The notes under the pieces: generated by a model | The model's input: the letters and a program-made list of their open reading frames with translations, nothing else | What the model was told of the DNA's origin: nothing | The model's database searches: none | Made by a program: the position numbers and the translations under genes | In this document: piece by piece, positions 1 to 6,236 of the stretch | Layout of the letters: each line of letters begins with the position of its first letter | Numbering within the stretch: position 1 is the stretch's first letter | NCBI GenBank assembly: GCA_000436915.1 | Contig: HF994122.1 | Coordinates: 18,217 to 26,967 of the forward strand | DNA length: 8,751 bases | DNA from: Prevotella sp. CAG:1092 | GTDB lineage: Bacteria > Bacteroidota > Bacteroidia > Bacteroidales > Bacteroidaceae | Direction of reading: 5' to 3'

Positions 1-1
1 T

Positions 2-1123
2 ATGATTATCGGTACCAACTTCTTGGTTAAGATAAATACCAACATCGGCAACTCGTCTACCACTTCGGGCATCGAAGAGGAAGTAGAGAAGGCTGTATGG
101 AGTTGCAAGTGGGGTGGCGACACATTGATGGACCTCTCTACAGGCAATGATATCCACGAAACACGCGAGTGGATTCTTCGCAACTGTCCTGTGCCAGTAG
201 GTACTGTTCCTATGTATCAGGCTTTCGAGAAGGTGAATGGTAAGGCAGAAGACCTGACATGGGAGATATTCCGCGACACTCTTATCGAACAATGTGAGCA
301 GGGTGTTGACTATTTCACCATCCATTGCGGTATTCGCCTAAAGAATATTCATCTTGCCGATACTCGCTTGACAGGCATCGTGAGTCGTGGTGGCAGCATC
401 ATCTCTAAGTGGTGCAAGGTGCATCAGAAGGAGAGCTTCCTCTACGAACATTTCGATGACATCTGCGACATCTGCGCTAAATATGATGTTGCCATTTCGT
501 TGGGCGACGGCTTGCGCCCTGGTTCTACCTATGATGCCAACGATGCAGCACAGTTTGCCGAGCTCGATACTATGGGCGAACTCGTAGAGCGTGCTTGGGC
601 TAAGAATGTACAGGCATTTATCGAAGGTCCTGGTCATGTGCCAATGCATAAGATTAAGGAGAATATGGAACGCCAGATTGAAAAATGCCATGGTGCTCCT
701 TTCTACACCCTTGGCCCTCTCGTTACCGACATTGCGCCAGCCTACGATCATATCACCTCAGCCATTGGTGCTTCGATGATAGGATGGTATGGCACAGCTA
801 TGCTCTGCTATGTTACTCCAAAGGAGCATCTCGCTTTGCCTGAGAAAGAAGATGTGAGAGTTGGCGTTGTTACCTATAAGATTGCAGCCCATGCTGCCGA
901 CTTGGCAAAGGGACATCCTGGAGCAACCATTCGCGACAATGCATTGAGCAAGGCTCGCTACGACTTCCGTTGGAAAGACCAATTCAATTTGGCTCTCGAC
1001 CCAGAGCGTGCTCTCGAATATTATAAGTCGAGCAACTCGGTAGATGCCAACTATTGCACCATGTGCGGTCCTAACTTCTGCGCTGCTCGCATTAGCCATT
1101 CGCTAAAGAGTTGTGATGAATAA
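2..1123 (+). CDS. thiC: Phosphomethylpyrimidine synthase ThiC, 5'-truncated by window edge
   Basis: ThiC is a non-canonical radical-SAM enzyme that rearranges aminoimidazole ribotide into hydroxymethylpyrimidine phosphate, the pyrimidine half of thiamine, in the cytosol. The visible 373 residues match the conserved core of the family: NFLVKINTNIGNS at the start, then DLSTGNDIHETREWILRN, PVGTVPMYQAFEKV, GVDYFTIHCG, SLGDGLRPGS, EGPGHVPMHKI and LGPLVTDIAPAYDH. The C-terminal CX2CX4C cluster motif (C352, C355, C360 of the visible part) holds the iron-sulfur cluster. The reading frame is open to the left edge and the first visible Met lies inside the conserved core, so the true start is upstream of the window. 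The stop is TAA at 1121-1123. It is the first visible gene of a thiC-thi4-thiE/tenI operon. A TPP riboswitch is likely in the leader of such operons but would lie outside the window. Confidence 0.97.
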   Translation: MIIGTNFLVKINTNIGNSSTTSGIEEEVEKAVWSCKWGGDTLMDLSTGNDIHETREWILRNCPVPVGTVPMYQAFEKVNGKAEDLTWEIFRDTLIEQCEQGVDYFTIHCGIRLKNIHLADTRLTGIVSRGGSIISKWCKVHQKESFLYEHFDDICDICAKYDVAISLGDGLRPGSTYDANDAAQFAELDTMGELVERAWAKNVQAFIEGPGHVPMHKIKENMERQIEKCHGAPFYTLGPLVTDIAPAYDHITSAIGASMIGWYGTAMLCYVTPKEHLALPEKEDVRVGVVTYKIAAHAADLAKGHPGATIRDNALSKARYDFRWKDQFNLALDPERALEYYKSSNSVDANYCTMCGPNFCAARISHSLKSCDE

Positions 1124-1189
1124 AGGCTCACGGCAATAAGCGAAAAGTAGAAATATAAAACACATAAACCCAATAAACATTTATAAAAA

Positions 1190-1963
1190 ATGATTGAAAC
1201 ACAAGTATCAAAAGGTATTATCAGTACCTATTTCGACAAACTACAGCGTAATCTTGATCTCGATGTAGCCATCGTTGGTGGAGGTCCATCTGGTATTGTT
1301 GCAGCTTACTATTTGGCTAAGGCTGGCTTAAAGGTTGCTCAGTTCGACCGTAAGCTTTCTCCTGGTGGCGGTATGTGGGGCGGTGCCATGATGTTCAACC
1401 AGATTGTTATTCAGGAAGAGGCTATGCACATCGTAAAGGATTTCGATATCAACTACGAGGCTTTCGAAGATGGACTCTACACTATCGACTCTGTAGAGAG
1501 CACTTCTGCACTCTTGTATCATGCTGTTCATGCTGGTGCAACTATCTTCAACTGCTATTCTGTAGAGGATGTAATCTTCAAGAATGATGTTGTTAGCGGT
1601 GTTGTTGTCAACTGGACTCCTGTACTCCGCGAAGGCTTGCATGTAGACCCATTGAACATCTTGGCAAAGTGTGTTATCGACGGTACCGGTCACGACAGCG
1701 AGATGTGTAAGGTTGTAGCTCGTAAGAATGGTATTCAGTTGGATACTCCTACTGGTGCTGTTATCGGTGAGCGTTCGTTGGATGTTGTAGAAGGCGAGCG
1801 CATGGTAGTAGAAGGCACACGCGAGGTTTATCCAGGACTTTATGTTTGCGGTATGGCTTCTTCAGCCGTTGCAGGCACACCACGTATGGGACCTATCTTC
1901 GGTGGCATGATGCTTTCTGGTAAGAAGGTTGCTGATATGATTATCGAGAAATTGAAGAAATAA
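1190..1963 (+). CDS. thi4: Thi4-type thiazole synthase (sulfide-dependent ADP-thiazole synthase)
   Basis: Thi4 condenses NAD-derived ADP-ribulose, glycine and sulfur into ADP-thiazole carboxylate, the precursor of the thiamine thiazole ring. The 257-residue protein is the compact prokaryotic form. A dinucleotide-binding fold begins at residues 26-35 (AIVGGGPSG) and is followed by SPGGGMWGG (57-65). DGTGHD lies at 164-169 and PRMGPIFGGMMLSGKK at 231-246. In yeast and plants the sulfur comes from a sacrificial Cys in a CMDPN motif; here the matching segment is HVDPL with His151. That is the archaeal-type arrangement, which uses free sulfide and turns over repeatedly. Asp153 and His168 are 15 residues apart, matching my recollection of the iron ligands of the methanococcal enzyme. 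The start at 1190 follows an A-rich stretch typical of Bacteroidetes; no Shine-Dalgarno is evident. It lies 66 bp after thiC. Older annotation calls this family ribulose-1,5-bisphosphate synthetase, which does not fit the context. Confidence 0.93.
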   Translation: MIETQVSKGIISTYFDKLQRNLDLDVAIVGGGPSGIVAAYYLAKAGLKVAQFDRKLSPGGGMWGGAMMFNQIVIQEEAMHIVKDFDINYEAFEDGLYTIDSVESTSALLYHAVHAGATIFNCYSVEDVIFKNDVVSGVVVNWTPVLREGLHVDPLNILAKCVIDGTGHDSEMCKVVARKNGIQLDTPTGAVIGERSLDVVEGERMVVEGTREVYPGLYVCGMASSAVAGTPRMGPIFGGMMLSGKKVADMIIEKLKK

Positions 1964-2031
1964 GCCATTTCCCCTACATATAACAATTCCCTACGTACAA
2001 TACATACGTATAAACAAAAGAATTATTTTGT

Positions 2032-2622
2032 ATGAAATGGATCGTTATAACCTCTCCCGACTTCTTGTCGGGAGAGGCGTTTTTTATAGATAAACTATTT
2101 CGTCATGGTCTGGACTTGCTACATTTGCGCAAGTCTGGAGCATCAGTAGAAGACTATCGCCATTTGCTCTCTCTCATTCCTGAGTGTTGGCATAGTCGCA
2201 TAGTTTTGCACGAGCATTTCGAGCTTACAAGTGAGTTTCGCCTTCATGGCATCCATCTTAATCGTCGCTGTTCGCATGTGCCCGAGGGTTTCAAGGGTAG
2301 CATCTCGTGCTCATGCCATAGTCTTGAAGAGGTTGTTGCCAACAAGCCTTTGCGCAACTACCTATTCCTAAGTCCTATCTTCAATAGCATCTCTAAGGTA
2401 GGCTACGAAGCTGCCTTCTCAGATTCCACCTTGCAGCAAGCAGCCCAAGATGCTATCATCGACTCTAAGGTAATAGCCTTAGGAGGCGTATCATCAGCCA
2501 ACATCCCACAATTAAAGTCATGGCACTTTGGTGGTGCCGCCTTCTTAGGCGACATCTGGAGTCGTATCAACGACCCACGTGTAGACCAATATCTCGACAC
2601 CCTGCGTCAGTTGCTTGCATGA
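2032..2622 (+). CDS. Thiamine phosphate synthase/TenI-family protein (ThiE-like)
   Basis: This 196-residue TIM-barrel protein belongs to the ThiE/TenI superfamily. ThiE joins the pyrimidine and thiazole phosphates into thiamine phosphate; TenI is a thiazole tautomerase. Barrel landmarks in order are MKWIVITSP (strand 1), LLHLRKSG (29-36), LHGIHLN (71-77), SCSCHS (92-97), LSPIFNSISKVGY (113-125), VIALGGV (147-153) and GGAAFLG (167-173). The diphosphate-side basic pair LRK and LSPIF are kept. The Asn-Asp that normally ends strand 3 reads His60-Glu61, and the Asp of the usual HLGQ(E/D)D is missing after HLN, so the magnesium ligands of a standard ThiE appear lost. This resembles the second ThiE/TenI copy that closes Bacteroides thi operons. 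The start at 2032 is supported because residues 1-9 form strand 1; there is no clear Shine-Dalgarno. It follows thi4 by 68 bp. A terminator-like hairpin overlaps codons 7-18. Since Thi4 delivers an already aromatic product, a tautomerase role looks less needed than coupling, but this is inference. Confidence 0.85.
   Translation: MKWIVITSPDFLSGEAFFIDKLFRHGLDLLHLRKSGASVEDYRHLLSLIPECWHSRIVLHEHFELTSEFRLHGIHLNRRCSHVPEGFKGSISCSCHSLEEVVANKPLRNYLFLSPIFNSISKVGYEAAFSDSTLQQAAQDAIIDSKVIALGGVSSANIPQLKSWHFGGAAFLGDIWSRINDPRVDQYLDTLRQLLA
2051..2085 (+). terminator. Intrinsic-terminator-like hairpin inside the 5' end of the ThiE/TenI gene
   Basis: A perfect 11-bp inverted repeat, CCTCTCCCGAC (2051-2061) and GTCGGGAGAGG (2067-2077), has a 5-nt loop TTCTT. 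CG and then six T residues (2080-2085) follow. The geometry is that of a rho-independent terminator, but it lies about 20 nt inside the coding sequence and encodes TSPDFLSGEAFF. It could attenuate transcription of the last thi gene, or it could be a chance product of coding. No competing antiterminator stem was identified with confidence. Confidence 0.5.
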
Positions 2623-2687
2623 ATACTTATAGTGTTCAATACTTCTTTAGCCTTTAGAAACTTTATTGAAAAATAATAGATGGTTCA

Positions 2688-2719
2688 TTTACAGACATGA
2701 AATATTTTCTGTATCTTTA
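2688..2719 (+). promoter_or_regulatory. Probable Bacteroidetes-type promoter for the RhuM gene
   Basis: The -7 box TATCTTTA (2712-2719) differs from the Bacteroidetes consensus TAnnTTTG only in the last base. A TTTA (2688-2691) stands in for the -33 TTTG with a 20-nt spacer, within the usual 19-21. Transcription would start near 2726, giving a leader of about 55 nt that includes the hairpin at 2745-2764. The rest of the 2623-2781 gap holds only AT-rich sequence with no gene. Confidence 0.5.
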
Positions 2720-2744
2720 CACCCAAATAAGAAAACAAATTACG

Positions 2745-2764
2745 GCTGATTAGTAATAATCGGC
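2745..2764 (+). other. Leader hairpin with GTAA tetraloop before the RhuM gene
   Basis: GCTGATTA (2745-2752) pairs with TAATCGGC (2757-2764) over 8 bp with one G-U wobble, closing on GTAA, a GNRA-class tetraloop. It lies inside the predicted 5' leader and ends 17 nt before the first ATG of the RhuM gene, so it could affect translation initiation or RNA stability. There is no T-tract after it, so it is not a terminator. Confidence 0.4.
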
Positions 2765-2781
2765 ATGATACAAATAAGAAA

Positions 2782-3921
2782 ATGATGGATGCTGATAATA
2801 ATAAGATAACTTGTCCAAAATGCAACTCTCAGAATATACAATCTGAAGGAGTAATTCATCTTTGTATGGATTGTGGCTACAAATGGGAGGATGAGATACA
2901 GACAGACCTTGGCGAAATGATTATTTACCAATCTGACGAAGGAGTGAGACTTGATGTGAGATTGGAGAATAAAACCGTTTGGCTGAGTATAGAACAAATA
3001 TCGCAACTGTTCAATAAAGGGCGTACCACTATTAGTGAACATATTTCCAATATTTTCAAGGAAGGAGAATTGGAAGAAAAAGTGGTCTGTCGGAAATTCC
3101 GACAAACCACTCAACATGGCGCTATAGAAGGGAAAACACAGAGTAAAGAGGTAAAATACTACAATCTTGATGTTATCATCTCTGTAGGCTATCGTGTAAA
3201 ATCTATTCAGGGTACACGCTTCCGCCAATGGGCTACCGAACGACTCCATGAATATATTGTAAAGGGATTCACCATGGACGATGAGCGACTCAAGAATCTT
3301 GGTGGTGGTAGTTACTGGAAAGAACTGCTTGACCGCATTCGCGATATTCGCTCTTCTGAAAAAGTACTATATCGACAAGTATTAGATATCTATGCAACGA
3401 GTGTAGATTACGATCCTCGCACCGATGCCTCGAAACTATTTTTCAAGATAGTGCAAAATAAATTGCATTATGCTGCTCATGGTCATACAGCGGCTGAGGT
3501 AATTTATGAGCGTGCCGATGCTGAGCAACCATTTATGGGTTTGAAGACTTTTGAAGGAGAATTGCCTGCTATTAAGGATATTAAGATAGCAAAGAACTAT
3601 CTGCATGAAAACGAGCTAAAGATACTAAATAATCTCGTTTCTGGATATTTTGATTTTGCAGAAATTATGGCTATGGAACATCGTCCTGTTTATATGATGG
3701 ACTATGTGAAACAGCTCGATACAATTCTTCAATCCACAGGGCGCCCATTGCTAAAAGGCTCTGGCAGTATCAGTCATCAAGAAGCAATGGAAAAAGCTTT
3801 GGCAGAATATAGACAATATCAGGTCAAGACATTAACTCCTGTAGAACAAGCTTATTTAGAATCTATCAATGCTTTAGGTAAGATTGCAAAACGAAAGGGA
3901 AAACAAAATGATAGTCATTAA
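2782..3921 (+). CDS. RhuM-family protein with N-terminal zinc ribbon
   Basis: The 379-residue protein carries the virulence RhuM domain from about residue 46. Recognisable segments are IIYQSDEGVRLDVRLENKTVWL (47-68), a helix-turn-helix-like SIEQISQLFNKGRTTISEHISNIF, VCRKFRQT (102-109), YYNLDVIISVGYRVKS (126-141), FRQWATERLHEYIVKGF (147-163) and a C-terminal part with HYAAHGHTAAEVI and MEHRPVYMMDYVKQLD. The molecular role of the family is unsettled: it was named from Salmonella pathogenicity island 3 and is often seen near restriction-modification genes and on mobile DNA. The first 45 residues form an added C4 zinc ribbon (C11, C14, C28, C31; CPKC and CMDCGYKW) absent from the short RhuM proteins I recall. 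The DNA-binding look of both parts suggests a nucleic-acid-directed role, which is inference. ATG codons at 2782 and 2785 are adjacent; either could start. The gene looks more AT-rich than its neighbours and has its own promoter, which suggests accessory cargo. A 31-bp palindrome lies inside it. Confidence 0.88.
   Translation: MMDADNNKITCPKCNSQNIQSEGVIHLCMDCGYKWEDEIQTDLGEMIIYQSDEGVRLDVRLENKTVWLSIEQISQLFNKGRTTISEHISNIFKEGELEEKVVCRKFRQTTQHGAIEGKTQSKEVKYYNLDVIISVGYRVKSIQGTRFRQWATERLHEYIVKGFTMDDERLKNLGGGSYWKELLDRIRDIRSSEKVLYRQVLDIYATSVDYDPRTDASKLFFKIVQNKLHYAAHGHTAAEVIYERADAEQPFMGLKTFEGELPAIKDIKIAKNYLHENELKILNNLVSGYFDFAEIMAMEHRPVYMMDYVKQLDTILQSTGRPLLKGSGSISHQEAMEKALAEYRQYQVKTLTPVEQAYLESINALGKIAKRKGKQNDSH
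3081..3111. repeat. 31-bp near-perfect palindrome inside the RhuM gene
   Basis: Arms 3081-3095 and 3097-3111 pair at 14 of 15 positions around a single central A (3096). The core TGTCGGAAATTCCGACA (3088-3104) is a perfect dyad, and AGTGGT/ACCACT extend it after one mismatch (3087/3105). It encodes the conserved VVCRKFRQTT segment of RhuM. The near-zero spacer makes it look more like a dimeric protein-binding or recombination site than an RNA hairpin. Confidence 0.7.
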
Positions 3922-3975
3922 AAAAACTCAAGCTGCGTCATATACATAAAGTAAATGACGCAGCTTGAGTTTTTT
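3921..3975. terminator. Bidirectional intrinsic terminator between convergent genes
   Basis: A perfect 21-bp inverted repeat (3921-3941 and 3955-3975) encloses a 13-nt loop. The GC-containing core is CTCAAGCTGCGTCAT with matching ATGACGCAGCTTGAG, flanked by six A on the left and six T on the right, so it can terminate transcription from both directions. Its first base is the last base of the RhuM stop codon, and it ends 6 bp before the GH20 stop, which fits a shared terminator for convergent genes. Confidence 0.93.
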
Positions 3976-3981
3976 CAGTTA

Positions 3982-6171
3982 TTAATATTCCATCGAGAAC
4001 GAGATGCCACGACGCATCATGTCGTTAGCCAATGGTTGCATACGCTTTAGGAACGACTCCCATGAGCGATTCTCCTGTTGGCTCCATCCTGCTTCAGCCA
4101 ATGCGATGGCACGTGGATAAGCTTGGTAGTAGATACGCTCTGGCGATGTGATACATTCACTCCACAGGGTACCAGCCACACCAAAGAGATTGTTGTTTTC
4201 AAAGTTCTTGTCGTGTCCCCATGCCGGGTCGAGGCTGTAGGCATCCTTGAGAGTTGTCACAGGCATACCCCAGTTAACTTCCGGCATGTCGCCATTAGCC
4301 ATAGGGTAGTCGAAATAGCAATGCTCACCAGGGCATAGCATGATGCGAGCATTGTTCTCTACTGCTGTTTCGAGCGCCTTCTCGGTAAGTCCGTTGCGCC
4401 ATGCAAAGGTCACGCATCCTGGCTGAATCTTCTTGAAGTCGGTCTCATACCAAAACATAGGAGTCTTATGGTATGTGTCGCGCAATAGGCTGATGATGCG
4501 GTCGAAGAGATAACCTTGCAGTTTCCAGTTCTCTGAACGGTCGGTAGTGGTAATGCCGAGTTTAGTCTTTAGCGCCTGACACTTAGGACAGTCTGTCCAG
4601 CAGTCGAGGGCTGGATTTCCTGCCTCATCACCACCGAGGTGCACATACTTAGAAGGGAAAATGTCGGTTAGCTCCTTGAAAACATTACCAAGGAATTCGT
4701 AGGTAAACTCATTGCCTGGGCACAACAACTCGTTAGAAACTCCGCAAGTGGTGCGGATAGGCACCTGGCGCTGATGGCAAGTAAGTTCAGGGAATACGCT
4801 GATAGCAGCAACCTCATGTCCTGGCATTTCTATTTCTGGCACAATCTCTACATGATAGCGAGCAGCAAACTTCACGAGCTCGCGCATCTGCTCCTGAGTG
4901 TAATATCCCTTATATGGTGCCAACAAGTCGTCCTGACCCCAGCGCGAAGAAGCCTGCTGAGTTAGCTGTGGATATTTCTTTATTTCTATGCGCCATGCCT
5001 GGTCGTCAACAAGGTGTAGGTGCAGAGCATTGAGCTTATAGCGAGCCATTTCAGGCACAAAAGCCTTCAACTCTTCAAAAGGAATGAATGTGCGGGCAGG
5101 GTCTACCATAAGTTCACGAACATGAGTGCGAGGAGTGTCCTTAATAGTAAGGTGCGGAATAGCGTCGACACATTCCTTCACACCCGAACCACGCAATATC
5201 TGGTCGAGAGTCATCAATCCCCAGAACACTCCGCGTGCGGTCTTACCATTAATGGTCACACCCTTTGCATCTACTGCCATGGTGTAAGCTTCATCGTCGT
5301 CAAGCGAAGAGTCGATGCCGAGCACAAGCTGTATGCCACGCTGACGGCTGTTCACGATGTTGCCAATGCGATTATTGAGCATCTCGCGTGCCTGCTCCAC
5401 CTCGTTGTTCAATATCGTGCCAGCACCATCATTGTGCGAAACAACGATATTCCATGCTGTCTGCACATTCAGCGTCTTAGCCTTCTGTACATTCACCTCT
5501 TGAGGCATAGGAGCTATGCACTCCATAGGGTTGCTCACCTCCTTAGCATATTTTGGCTCTGCATAGAAACTGCTCCAGCCAGTAGCCTTCATATAAGCCT
5601 TCTCGCTACCTTTCGGAACTATCAAGTGAACGCTACCTCTTGCTATGCCATAAAACGATGATGCCATAGCCTTTGGTGGCACCTTAGATTTCACTCTCAC
5701 AGTTTTTAGTTCTGACAAACGTGCAAAAGCATATTCGCCAATGTTAGGATTGCCTTCGATAGTAAGCTTTGTCATGCTTTTGCATCCAGAGAATGCTGCA
5801 GCACCGATAGTTTCTACAGTAGCAGGAATGGTGACGCTCTGCAATTTGTCGCAAGCAAAGAAAGCCTGAGTGCCTATAGTCTTCAGCACCTTTGGCAGAG
5901 CAATATTCTGCAGCTGATGGCGTGAGTGGAAAGCATTCTTAGGTATTATGGTGCTCTGCGCATCGCTAAGGTCGATATTGCGCACTTGGAAACATAGGTC
6001 GCGCATCTGACGATAGTCGCCCTTCACATCGGTAGACAGTTCGCCAGTAAGTTTCAAACTCACAGCCATCGCCTTCTGTTCTGGTTTCAGGCTATCCATA
6101 CGTGCTGCAGTCTGTGCCGACATCATCGTTGCCATTAAGGCTGTAGCAGATAATAGAAATAATCTTTTCAT
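3982..6171 (-). CDS. Secreted GH20 beta-N-acetylhexosaminidase with N-terminal BspA-like LRR domain
   Basis: The 729-residue enzyme should remove terminal beta-linked GlcNAc or GalNAc from glycans. Residues 1-20 form a signal peptide (MKRLFLLSATALMATMMSAQ) with no lipobox Cys, so it is probably periplasmic. Residues about 65-205 form an LRR_5/BspA-like region with repeats such as IGTQAFFACDKLQSVTIPATVETIG and ending in the typical LIVPKGSEKAYMKATGW. Residues about 215-340 match the GH20 N-terminal accessory domain. The catalytic barrel (about 345-700) shows VDPARTF (356-362), HLHLVDDQAWR (384-394), PEIEMPGH (445-452) and HLGGDEA (511-517). Asp515-Glu516 is the catalytic pair of substrate-assisted hydrolysis, with Glu516 as acid. 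Late aromatics include W575, W591 and W670 of GTLWSE. The HLHL motif has Leu where many GH20 enzymes have Trp. Mucin, host glycans or cell-wall fragments are possible substrates; no SusC/SusD genes are nearby to decide. It lies 65 bp downstream of hppA on the same strand, with no clear promoter of its own in the gap. Confidence 0.94.
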   Translation of the reverse strand: MKRLFLLSATALMATMMSAQTAARMDSLKPEQKAMAVSLKLTGELSTDVKGDYRQMRDLCFQVRNIDLSDAQSTIIPKNAFHSRHQLQNIALPKVLKTIGTQAFFACDKLQSVTIPATVETIGAAAFSGCKSMTKLTIEGNPNIGEYAFARLSELKTVRVKSKVPPKAMASSFYGIARGSVHLIVPKGSEKAYMKATGWSSFYAEPKYAKEVSNPMECIAPMPQEVNVQKAKTLNVQTAWNIVVSHNDGAGTILNNEVEQAREMLNNRIGNIVNSRQRGIQLVLGIDSSLDDDEAYTMAVDAKGVTINGKTARGVFWGLMTLDQILRGSGVKECVDAIPHLTIKDTPRTHVRELMVDPARTFIPFEELKAFVPEMARYKLNALHLHLVDDQAWRIEIKKYPQLTQQASSRWGQDDLLAPYKGYYTQEQMRELVKFAARYHVEIVPEIEMPGHEVAAISVFPELTCHQRQVPIRTTCGVSNELLCPGNEFTYEFLGNVFKELTDIFPSKYVHLGGDEAGNPALDCWTDCPKCQALKTKLGITTTDRSENWKLQGYLFDRIISLLRDTYHKTPMFWYETDFKKIQPGCVTFAWRNGLTEKALETAVENNARIMLCPGEHCYFDYPMANGDMPEVNWGMPVTTLKDAYSLDPAWGHDKNFENNNLFGVAGTLWSECITSPERIYYQAYPRAIALAEAGWSQQENRSWESFLKRMQPLANDMMRRGISFSMEY

Positions 6172-6202
6172 TTAGTTGTTTATTACTGTTTGTTTGTATT
6201 TA

Positions 6203-6230
6203 ATTCTTCACTCTTCGTTCTTCCCTCTTC
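6203..6230. repeat. Four tandem heptamers between hppA and the GH20 gene
   Basis: Read on the plus strand, ATTCTTC, ACTCTTC, GTTCTTC and CCTCTTC are contiguous and share the pattern NNTCTTC wherever the second base varies. On the minus strand this is a purine-rich GAAGANN run transcribed between the hppA stop and the GH20 start. Four imperfect 7-mers are few; similar GAAGA-rich heptamer runs are, as I recall, common between genes in this phylum. Confidence 0.6.
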
Positions 6231-6236
6231 AATTAC

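Noticed and set aside
1992..2010. Two copies of the palindrome TACGTA between thi4 and the ThiE/TenI gene
   Set aside because: Two self-complementary 6-mers in a short AT-rich gap are not enough to call an operator, and no matching promoter box is present.
2022..2031. -7-like TTATTTTG just before the ThiE/TenI start
   Set aside because: It deviates at a key position and sits against the start codon, leaving no room for a leader; the gene is better read as part of the operon.
2635..2670. Possible terminator after the ThiE/TenI gene (TTCAATA with TATTGAA)
   Set aside because: The arms are 7 bp and AT-only with a 22-nt loop, and an A-run rather than a T-tract follows, so it is not a convincing terminator.
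2740..3249. 169-codon minus-strand frame opposite the start of the RhuM gene
   Set aside because: It covers the zinc ribbon and the RhuM core of the real gene in antisense, and resembles no family I know.
5020..5661. 213-codon open frame on the plus strand opposite the GH20 gene
   Set aside because: It lies wholly antisense to a well-supported enzyme, has no recognisable motif, and its composition is that of a reverse-frame shadow.
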